From Lyophyllum atratum (lineage: Eukaryota > Basidiomycota > Agaricomycetes > Agaricales > Lyophyllaceae), in the NCBI GenBank assembly GCA_014905825.1, contig JACGCN010000004.1:1054001-1118000 (forward strand): a DNA stretch of 64,000 nt, written 5' to 3'. Positions 56,983 to 64,000 of the stretch are shown here, one piece after another; position 1 is the first letter of the stretch, and each line of letters begins with the position of its first letter. Made by a program: the position numbers and the translations under genes. The notes under the pieces are model-generated. The model did not search any database, was not told where the DNA came from, and saw only the letters and a list, made by a program, of their open reading frames with translations.

Positions 56983-57627
56983 TCAGAACCAGCCGCGCGA
57001 GGTCACGAACTTAGTGTCCTTGACACCTGGGACCGGGGTGAGTCATAAGAGGATGATGATGAAGCTAATCTACGTACCTTCTAGCGTCAATGCTTCCAAT
57101 ACCAAAGCGTCGGCCTTCTCCATTTCGAATTGTTTGAGTTGGGTAGGATCGTCGCCTCTACGCCATCCCACGTGCGGCTCGGACTTTGTTACCACCATGA
57201 ACACATCGACATCTTTCGGATACGTGACCACGGTCAAGTTGACGCCGTATTTCCAGAGGTGCCTCCGAATCTTCAATAAGGCGTAATCCCAATCGACGTC
57301 TTCTACAGGTTTCCCGGTTAGACGCGCTGTCCATTGGATGGCTTCCTCCTCGGTTATAATCCAGCCGCCCAGTCGATAGTATTGTTTCCACATCTGCAAC
57401 GCGCAGGTAATGGAGAAAGTCAGTCTGCATCGCTGAGTTCCAGTATAAGTCGAGGTACTCACCGTGTCTCGAAAACTAGAAGCGCAATTCGAGCAATGTG
57501 TGGATAGCTGCTGGTGAACCCCGTTGCTGAGGTGTTCTTCAACTTCTTGAACTTTATATGAGGCTTTCACAGTCACGTGAGCTTCACGTTCACCCAGAAT
57601 CGCGTGACGCGTCGGACCCAACTTGAA
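56983..57627 (-). CDS. Hypothetical protein, 5' end unresolved
   Basis: Two joins are clear: SSFRDT to MWKQYYRLGG (donor GTGAGT, acceptor GCAG) and ALTLEG to VKDTKFVTSRGWF-stop (acceptor CCAG). The readable protein includes FKLGPTRHAILGEREAHVTV, VQEVEEHLSNGVHQQLSTH, CSNC, GGWIITEEEAIQWTARLTGK, PVEDVDWDYALLKIRRHLWK, YGVNLTVVTYPKDVDVFMVV and GDDPTQLKQFEMEKADALVL. No known domain recognised; alternating beta/alpha character suggests a globular fold. The start exon lies upstream of 57627 but I could not fix it. Divergent from, and close to, the PD-(D/E)XK-like gene. Confidence 0.55.
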
Positions 57628-58003
57628 CTGCTGAACTCACTTGATTGTCTTTGTTCTCTGGATCTGGGGTCGCTGGCCTGTTTAGAATGACAATGGAGTA
57701 TGCCAATGGCCGATGCATCCATCATGATGACCTTAGACTCATGTCTGACATATCTACCCTCGGGGCTTCTAACATCCTTTGTTCTACGTTTCTGGCTATC
57801 CATCTATTCATAAGCACAATGCAATGCAGGACCCATCGACGTCTCGTCCGATCGAATCTAATGGCCACTAGACCACCTGCCATCTCTATCGCTATACCAC
57901 CGTGACTAAGCATGTAGTCCGACCCATTGTTGCTCCTGCTCTATAAGAAATCGTGTTTTCGTACTGCTTCGCCATTCTCAGCCACCCTCCCACGTTTCTC
58001 AGC

Positions 58004-58903
58004 ATGAACGACATATTGGCAAATGTAAGCACTCCACAGCCGCCTCTCTCTCGCCACATTCCCAGCTGGCTCATTAATCGTCTTCAAAACGTCATCCATG
58101 GCGGCGTGCATTTTGAATCGTCGCTGTACGGTCCCTACAACACTTACCTGACTGCGCTGTTTCCGATGGAAAGGCGGTTCATGGTCAAGCCGCAGGGTCT
58201 CCTGCGGTCAGAATTCGACGGCGGCATCGCATCTGACAAGGGCAGTATTGCCTCGGAGGACTTTAAAGACCTGATGAAGGATAAGGAGGACTTCACACAC
58301 ACGATTTCGACCTGGATTGCAGGTACTACAGCGGGAGGGAAGGCTGTTGAGCAAAGGGGTTCAGGCCGGACAGTAGCTGGGAATTTGCCAGGGACAAGGC
58401 AAGCACAGGCAGGTACCCTCGCCGTCGCGGGTGGTCATCGTGACCAGCACGTAGGAGACATAAGCTTGGACTCGATAGGCGGCCTCGTTGGCAAGTCCAT
58501 GTTGCCTTTCTTCGCCTGGTGCTTCAAGGCTGATAATTCCATTTTAGTTTCTCTTCAAAAGAAGGATCAATACGGAATCCCTGATTTCCTGGTCGTGAAG
58601 GCCACGGAAACGCTCGTTGATGACATCGTTATCGCAATCATCGAAATCAAAGCCCAAGATGACCAGGTCACTACCAGGGAAGCAGGAGCTCAGATGACGT
58701 TTTACATGGAGATGGCTGCCACAAAGAACCGCGATCCACGCCTGAAGGGTTATGTGCTCATGCCCAGAACCATCCATGTCTGGGAATTCCACAGCGCGGG
58801 ACCTGGTGCGGAGTGGAGGAAACTGACATCTTACCCAATGAATTTGGACCGACTCCAACGAGAGCTTTATGAGATCGCTGGCGCGCATTGGGGTATTGCA
58901 TAG
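58004..58903 (+). CDS. PD-(D/E)XK nuclease-like hypothetical protein
   Basis: Intronless, 299 codons from ATG 58004 (MNDILANVSTPQPPLSRHIP). The C-terminal half shows the core of restriction-endonuclease-like folds: YGIPDFLVVKATETLVDD (P-D) followed by IVIAIIEIKAQDD (E-x-K), then AGAQMTFYMEMAATKN (the conserved Gln helix) and GYVLMPRTIHVWEFHS. Spacing of about 21 residues between Asp and Glu is normal. The N-terminal half (PSWLINRLQNVIHGGVHFES; PMERRFMVKPQGLLRSEF) is unassigned. Such stand-alone folds occur in many Agaricomycetes with unknown role; DNA or RNA cleavage is inference. Confidence 0.6.
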   Translation: MNDILANVSTPQPPLSRHIPSWLINRLQNVIHGGVHFESSLYGPYNTYLTALFPMERRFMVKPQGLLRSEFDGGIASDKGSIASEDFKDLMKDKEDFTHTISTWIAGTTAGGKAVEQRGSGRTVAGNLPGTRQAQAGTLAVAGGHRDQHVGDISLDSIGGLVGKSMLPFFAWCFKADNSILVSLQKKDQYGIPDFLVVKATETLVDDIVIAIIEIKAQDDQVTTREAGAQMTFYMEMAATKNRDPRLKGYVLMPRTIHVWEFHSAGPGAEWRKLTSYPMNLDRLQRELYEIAGAHWGIA

Positions 58904-59318
58904 TCTTTATGTGTAGATGTAATCGACCTGCGTTTCTTTCATATGTACCTCTAGCACGTTGATCAGCGACAACACGAGTCTTGTCGCGGATTCCGTAGTA
59001 GACGTCCTGAGAACGCGGGTGAGAAATGGAGCGACGATTAGGGGTATGATACTGACCTGTAGACCGCCTTCGCCGAGAAACTGATTCCTAGGAGCGCAAC
59101 GTGACTTGGATGACGGCGGCTAGCCTAGTCTTAGTAGTCATGTCCTTGGCCGGGTTGTTCTCAATATCAGCGATTCCCTTGAATCCCTAGAGATTTACAT
59201 CCAAGTGTTATTTATCTCTTTCCTTTGATTTACTACCCCTTACTCTTAGGTTGTCTTACCAAGCTAATATAGGTTGTCTTACCACACTAATATAACTCAC
59301 TCGTAACATCATCCTCAG
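58904..59318. other. Intergenic with short tandem repeat
   Basis: About 415 bp. Contains a 23-bp direct duplication at 59248-59270/59271-59293 (AGGTTGTCTTACC...CTAATAT). No gene seen. Confidence 0.5.
59248..59293. repeat. 23-bp tandem duplication
   Basis: Two adjacent copies of AGGTTGTCTTACCAAGCTAA-TAT with two or three differences, just upstream of the Zn2Cys6 gene. Confidence 0.85.
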
Positions 59319-59832
59319 GCTCGCGCTCCCACCCTTATTCCTCGAGCACGTCTCGCTCGCCTTCGCGGTCGCACGCTGGTACTCCCCAGCTTCTCAAGGT
59401 CAACCACGTAAGTCAGTCAAGCAGGCAAGAGGAAAGGACGGTAAGCCACTACTGGCATGCTTTCTCTGTCGTGGTCGCAAAATCGCATGCGGGCCGGGCT
59501 CGCTTGGTCGTGAAAGCAGTACTTGCAAGTAAGCGACATTCTTAATCTATTTTGCTCCCAGAAAATCTGACATCTTCTGGTCCACTTCAGCCAGTGCGAA
59601 GGGCGCAACCTCAAGTGCAGATACCCTGTGGAGAACCGTCGAGGCATGCGCAAGGCGAAGGGCGAAGGGGATGATGAAGAGGAAAACGCCAAACCTGTGT
59701 TGAAAAAGAAGACCTCGAGCGGTAGGCCCAGTGGTGCGAAGGTGCGCCGAGTGAGGCTTGGAGTCACCGGGCCGGAAGCCATTACGGGATGCCTCCAACG
59801 ACTCCAGCTCTGAGTGGGAAGGCGATGTATAA
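59319..59832 (+). pseudogene. Zn2Cys6 transcription factor, frame disrupted
   Basis: The DNA-binding cluster is clear after splicing out 59529-59590: ACFLCRGRKIACGPGSLG then STC|NQCEGRNLKCRYP, giving C-x2-C-x6-C-x11-C-x2-C-x6-C, followed by VENRRGMRKAKGEG and VRRVRLGVTGPEA. Two places break the frame. Upstream, the Ser/Arg-rich SRSPSRSHAGTPQLLK is out of frame with KSVKQARGKDGKPLLA by a base or two. Downstream, a typical acidic tail (DASNDSSSEWEGDV-stop, ending 59832) is readable only after another shift; the in-frame reading instead ends at 59813. No ATG precedes it within a plausible distance. Undetected introns cannot be excluded, but no GT-AG pair fits either break. Confidence 0.55.
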
Positions 59833-60370
59833 GTATAAGCTTCCTTTTTTTCCCCTTCATTTTATTCGTGTAGACCATAACTGCTTTCGCTTTGACTCGG
59901 ATTTGTCGCTATACGCTATCATTTTGCTTCGTTTTCATGCTTTCTTAGTTGCTTCCTATGGAAAGCGAGACTGGCCAGGTCAGTTTTTGGGAGATGCCGA
60001 CGATTTCCATCACAAGCCGATGATTTCCATCACAAGCATCCCTAGGGACCCCGTACACTTGTTTGGCTTCATCTCTAGAACACAGTAACAGCATGCAATT
60101 GGGAATGATCGTTCGTGAGGCTAGGTTTTTGCTTCCGTCAAGCTTCCGTCAACTTTGCGTCAACTTGGGGCCTCTGCGCGTCCATTATCTCTTACAATGT
60201 TTCCCATTCATGAGCTGAATTGTATTCTCAGCCTTCCACTCTTCGTAGGAATGCCGCTTCATTCAACTCATTTCTAGAGATTGCCTGACTAACAAGAACA
60301 TGGTCTGCCCTGGTGACTTCCATCTGTAACGTACGATTGTAAGCTTGTTCTTACACGGAATGATGCATAG
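59833..60370. other. Intergenic with short tandem repeats
   Basis: About 540 bp. Holds a 20-bp duplication (60002-60041, GATTTCCATCACAAGC) and a CTTCCGTCAA doublet near 60132-60152. No gene found; the upstream part of the exon-array transcript may begin here. Confidence 0.45.
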
Positions 60371-61360
60371 AATACGACTATGTCGTTCGAAAACGCCCGC
60401 GACGCTGCGTTCAGGCGTGCCGAGACGTCAAAAGTCGAAATGGGTACCATGAGGAGTACATGGCCCATCCAGGTGAGTTTTCATCCCTATTTTTTGATTG
60501 TGAACATATTCTGATACCATTTTATGCATAGAATCCGAATATGTCGCTCGAAAACGCCGGCGACGCTGCATTCAGGCGTGCCGAGACGTCAAAAGTCGAA
60601 ATGGGTACCATGAGGAGTACATGGCCCATCCAGGTGAGTTTTCATCCCTATTTTTTGATTGTAGACATTTTCTTATACCATTTTATGCATAGAATCCGAA
60701 TATGTCGCTCGAAAACGCCGGCGACGCTGCGTTCAGGCGTGCCGAGGCGTCAAAAGTCGAAATGGGTACCATGAGGAGAACATGGCCCATCCAGGTGAGT
60801 TTTCATCCCTATTTTTTGATTGTAGACATATTCTGATACTAATTTATGCATAGAACGCGAATATGTTGCTCGAAACCGCCGGCGACGCTGCGTTCAGGCG
60901 TGCCGAGACGTCAAAAGTCGAAATGGGTACCATGAGGAGTACATGGCCCATCCAGGTGAGTTTTCATCCCTATTTTTTGATTGTAGACATTTTCTTATAC
61001 CATTTTATGCATAGAATCCGAATATGTCGCTCGAAGACGCCGGCGATGCTGCGTTCAGGCGTGCCGAGACGTCAAAAGTCGAAATGGGTACCATGAGGAG
61101 TACATGGCCCATCCAGGTGAGTTTTCATCCCATTTTATTGATTGTGAACATATTCTGATACCATTTTATGCATAGAATCCGAATATGTCGCTCGAAAACG
61201 CCGGCGACGCTGCGTTCAGGCGTGCCGAGACGTCAAAAGTCGAAACGGGTACCATGAGGAGTACGTGGCCCATCCAGGTGAGTTTTGAGCCCTACCTTTT
61301 GATTGTAGACATTTTCTGATACTCATTTATGCATAGAACGCGAATATGTTACGTCCTTGA
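60371..61360 (+). repeat. 161-bp tandem array of exon-intron units
   Basis: Six complete units and the start of a seventh, period exactly 161 bp (unit starts 60371, 60532, 60693, 60854, 61015, 61176, 61337). Each unit is 102 bp of near-identical sequence followed by 59 bp that begins GTGAGTTTT and ends TTTATGCATAG. The units differ by a few substitutions and no unit-length indels. Confidence 0.97.
60380..61360 (+). CDS. Predicted 34-residue-repeat protein encoded by duplicated exons
   Basis: If each 59-bp segment is removed as a phase-0 GT-AG intron, the 102-bp exons (34 codons each) join in one frame from ATG 60380 to TGA 61358-61360, about 208 residues. The module reads NPNMSLENAGDAAFRRAETS then KVEMGTMRSTWPIQ. 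Copies vary at few sites (SFENAR, LLETAG, LEDAG, METG). The last exon is short, NANMLRP-stop. The unspliced 161-bp period is not a multiple of three, so only splicing gives an open frame. No signal peptide or known domain is seen, and no upstream coding exon could be fixed. Differences between copies are mostly amino-acid changing, so selection on the protein is not shown. It might instead be a satellite born from one exon. Confidence 0.55.
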
Positions 61361-62089
61361 GTCCCGCGCCCGCGATCATGATGGACCCACACAAGCCTCA
61401 ACCCTCGCTGCACATCCACTACTTACTTGCCGACATTTAATTGCTCTGGACATTTCCAGCAATTTCTCACTCCTCTGGATATCGTAACACTGCGGCCTAC
61501 TGCCCTCCACACCCCTCGTTGCTGTCTGTCGCCTGCGTATGCATCTTCTCCCACTGCTGGTCCATCCGCGCCTCACTGCTGAGCTGCGGGCCGTGAGCTG
61601 GGCCATCCTCAACCTCGGCATCCTCACCATCTCTAACGTGCACGCCTTGGTTTTAGTACCAGGCTCTGCCGAGCGATGGTGGGCTGAGAGCTCCCTTGTT
61701 GCGGTCGCGGCTGGTACAACCCAGCGCTCAACCCTCTCTCAATGTCGTCTTCGACTTACATGATTCATGACCTCTGGCAATGTAATGCGAATGTAATGAC
61801 AATCTTTTTTGGTTGGTGTCGAGCATAATGTGGGCACTTAATAAATCCATTTTGTAATGCTAATGTTTGTCCTTAGAGGTTTGTCTCGCCACGCGATGGT
61901 TGTGTAAATTTGAAATAGCAAGTGATCGTGCAAAATTAACCTGGCCAGTCTCGTTGGTAGCATTCCATAATCTTCCGCCGCTCCCTCTATTCCATTCTTC
62001 TCTCCTCTTCCACCTTCCTTTCCTTCCTCTGTTGCATCCTCACTCATTTATCTCACCGTTTCCTTCTTTACCCTGTGCTTTCATCCATC
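61361..62089. other. Intergenic
   Basis: About 730 bp. A 74-codon plus-strand frame at 61539-61763 lacks motifs. Pyrimidine-rich in the last 120 bp before the ATG at 62090, as in basidiomycete promoters. Confidence 0.45.
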
Positions 62090-62549
62090 ATGCAAATGGA
62101 AGCTGAGATTACATCGGCTGCGACACAGATTTGCCAGCGGTGCAAAGTGGCCATCGACGACAAGGACCAGCTCAACTATATGGCATCCACCAAGTCAAAT
62201 AAACCTGGCCTTCTCGTCTGTAATGGGTGTCGAACCTATTATCTCCAGAAGACGGCCAGCCTCCGACAAGCTCCGCAAGCGCTAAGTGAGTCCACTCTTC
62301 ACTTTCGACCATGCCTCTTAATGATGAAATCCTACTAGATGTACAAGCCTCGCTTCAGCAGGTACATCATGGTGAGACCATTCGTCAGCATGTTAATGCT
62401 GCTCAGCGTGGCCGTAAGCTTGTCTATTTTTTTAATCCTTCATTGAGCTCACCTCTTTCTCAGAGCCACAGGTCTTAATCCGCACCTTAGGGAATGTCCA
62501 TCACTCCATGCCTCCACCGCCCGTTCCCACTGCTCAGTCGCTTTTGGGG
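62090..62549 (+). pseudogene. CxxC...CxxC gene interrupted by a retrotransposon
   Basis: From ATG 62090 the spliced reading is MQMEAEITSAATQICQRCKV, AIDDKDQLNYMASTKSNKPG, LLVCNGCRTYYLQK: two Cys-x2-Cys pairs about 29 residues apart, a treble-clef-like zinc site. It continues NVQASLQQVHHGETIRQHVN, AAQRG, and after another intron QPQVLIRTLGNVHHSMPPPP and VPTAQSLLG. Coding character ends at TGTGACGG (62550), the probable LTR edge; beyond it the frame runs on only by chance into unrelated sequence. Such small zinc proteins are common in Agaricomycetes without known function. The missing 3' part may lie beyond the window. Confidence 0.6.
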
Positions 62550-63117
62550 TGTGACGGCGGTGTATTCAGATATACCCGCGCCCACTCATTCGCGTGTTCG
62601 ATCGGGCCGGGGCCCTTTATTTGTACATATTTACATTACATACTCAAAACTGCTGTACGCGTGTCTGTGATAGACACGCACTAATACTATCATCTCGTTC
62701 ACTATCGACTACTCGACTAGCGTGAACGGTGAACGGTGCGACCCCCCCGACTCCAGGACGGCTTCGTGGACCCTGGGTAGGGTAACAACTCACCTGGCCC
62801 AGGTCCACAGAGCCCCGGCGTCGGGTCACACCGCCCCAAGCCATGGGTTACATGGCACCTTCTCGACGCTGCGCCTTTAATCGGGCATGTGGCTCGAGAA
62901 CGACCTCGATGCTGCGCCCACTACTGGGCAGGTGGCTCGAGGTCTAGGAGCGCTCCGAGCGCTCCCCGACGTATGACTTCCTCACGCGAGAAGATATATA
63001 TTACGGCCGTATCACAATGGTGGGGGCACCGCGGACTTCACCAAACGTGTTGAAGTCCGTCTACTAGCCTCTATTATCATTATAACCCTCGACGTTCGAA
63101 CCCTCCGACCGTCGACA
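62550..63117 (+). mobile_element. Probable 5' LTR
   Basis: Begins TGTGACGG and most likely ends CCGTCGACA (63117), so it has TGT...ACA ends whose inverted termini nearly match (TGT-GACGG versus TGTcGACGG). A TATA-like run AGATATATATTA lies at 62993-63004, leaving about 110 bp for R-U5. A perfect 8-bp hairpin (GCGTGTCT/AGACACGC) is at 62659-62679. The right edge is not certain: other ACA ends at about 63018 and 63177 are possible. The second LTR would be outside the window. Confidence 0.6.
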
Positions 63118-63467
63118 CCTGTTTTACTACGAGATTCGACGCTCGAACTCCTCGACCGTCGATCTTACCTATCTACATTCAGTCTGCTGCTACCTTGCTT
63201 CCTCCGGGCCTCGGACCGCCGACATTGAAAGACCACGTTGGTTTCACTGCTGAGATCGCGAGACCACGTTGGTTTCAAACGCGAAGCCGCGTTGATTTCA
63301 AATTATTCGTAACTACCAACGTGGTGCTACCCCTATCTCAGGGAAAACATCGACCCGCTCGTCCCTCGCCCAATCCTGCCCTAAAGGTCCTCCTTTAAAT
63401 CTTTCGTATTTCCTATCATAATTCATCCGTTCAATCATCCATCTTGCAACGCTCTGAAGAACACGAC

Positions 63468-64000
63468 ATGTTCGGTAAAGGACGACCCCCTCCTGGCCCG
63501 AAGCCGGCAGCTTCGGGAACCTCTTCTCCTTCTGCAGCCGCCGCTCCAGGCCCTCAGAAGAGAGTGTCGTCGCGTCTCAACGCTACCCCGGCTCTTTCTG
63601 CCGGAGGATCCGTTGCGTCCATCAAGTCTACTCCCGCTCTCGTCGAGCTGGATACCAAGGGTAAAGCCAGAGCCGTCCCTGCCGGGAACAGGTCTCCCTC
63701 GGTGGAGACCGTCCCGGATCGTGAGGATGCTCCGACTATGCCTACCCTACCCCTCCAAGGACCAATCTTGGAGGAGGAATCGAACTTCATTCCATCGCCC
63801 AAGGAATCTCCCCCTCATTTCGATTTCGGTGGTCGAGTTCATTCCAACAAGGCCTTCGAGGGTCCAGTGATGAACGATCAAACGTTCCCTGCCCTCTCTT
63901 CCATGGTCGCTAGTGCGGCTTCAAGGATCTCGGATTACATGTCTACCGATGAACGATCGGTCTCCTCAGCCCCGTCGTTAGGTCACCTTCTCGATCCGAC
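63468..64000 (+). CDS. Gag-like open frame of the retrotransposon (runs off the window)
   Basis: Open from ATG 63468 to the end, at least 177 codons, no stop and no intron. Starts MFGKGRPPPGPKPAASGTSS; rich in Pro, Ser and Ala (SSPSAAAAPGPQKR, ALSAGGSVASIKSTPALVEL), then IPSPKESPPHFDFGGRV and TFPALSSMVASAASRISDYM. Low-complexity N-termini of this kind are usual in fungal Gag proteins. No zinc knuckle is in view, so the call rests on the LTR context. Confidence 0.5.
   Translation, partial: MFGKGRPPPGPKPAASGTSSPSAAAAPGPQKRVSSRLNATPALSAGGSVASIKSTPALVELDTKGKARAVPAGNRSPSVETVPDREDAPTMPTLPLQGPILEEESNFIPSPKESPPHFDFGGRVHSNKAFEGPVMNDQTFPALSSMVASAASRISDYMSTDERSVSSAPSLGHLLDP

Larger units (their letters stand above)
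62550..64000 (+). mobile_element. LTR retrotransposon, 5' part
   Basis: LTR-like sequence, a 350-bp leader with diverged direct copies of ACCACGTTGGTTTCA (63232, 63263) and an inverted ACCAACGTGGT (63315-63325), then a long open frame from 63468 to the window end. Base composition and codon use differ from the neighbouring genes (very GC-rich, Pro/Ser/Ala codons). Class (Ty3 or Ty1) cannot be told without pol. Confidence 0.6.

Noticed and set aside
60371..61360. Kex2-processed repeat-peptide precursor (RiPP-like) explanation for the array
   Set aside because: Each module has an Arg-Arg pair, but there is no signal peptide, no uniform KR/RR spacing of a core peptide, and no tailoring gene such as a UstY-type protein nearby.
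60371..61360. CRISPR-like array
   Set aside because: Repeats of 102 and 59 bp, near-identical 'spacers', eukaryotic splice signals and a fungal host rule this out.

Overview
The window is nuclear DNA of a filamentous basidiomycete, most likely an Agaricomycete. Genes are dense on both strands and carry many short GT-AG introns (mostly 45-75 bp). Several families are typical of mushroom-forming fungi: a DUF6534 membrane protein, Agaricomycete-type P450s, a CLCRGRK-type Zn2Cys6 factor and a fungal GH43. No sequence search was possible, so every name rests on reading spliced exons and family motifs. Exon joins were worked out by hand and most keep the frame and a family motif across the junction.

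Left part (1-18.3 kb): the start of a P450, a UDP-GlcNAc-type transporter, a SAM methyltransferase and a Vip1-like RRM protein all read leftwards. A Ser/Pro-rich protein follows, then about 4 kb with no convincing gene. Next come a long Cdc11/Nud1-like SIN scaffold with leucine-rich repeats and a TALE homeodomain factor. From 18.3 to 23.8 kb I see no gene. The second P450 (23.8-27.5 kb) has two introns of about 0.8-0.9 kb, pyrimidine-rich on the sense strand, before its last two exons.

Middle part (27.6-54.8 kb) is compact housekeeping territory: a METTL25-like protein sharing a 118-bp promoter with the P450, a DUF6534 protein with about 14 exons, a secreted His/Asp-repeat protein, a DUF202 protein, a SET protein, NADPH-cytochrome P450 reductase, mitochondrial She9/Mdm33, a second SAM methyltransferase, a HIT hydrolase, a histone-fold protein, DDB1, a CAX/Vnx1-type vacuolar antiporter and a coiled-coil protein. 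The reductase is the electron donor for class II P450s such as the two in this window.

Right part (54.8-64 kb) is accessory and unstable. It holds an eroded GH43, a protein with a PD-(D/E)XK-like core next to a divergent unknown gene, a Zn2Cys6 gene with broken frame, short tandem duplications, and a striking array of six and a bit identical-length exon-intron units (102 + 59 bp, period exactly 161 bp). The window ends in a probable LTR retrotransposon that interrupts a CxxC...CxxC gene.

The 161-bp array is the best candidate for something undescribed. Two probable microexons (12 and 10 nt), one next to a GC-AG intron, are also unusual.
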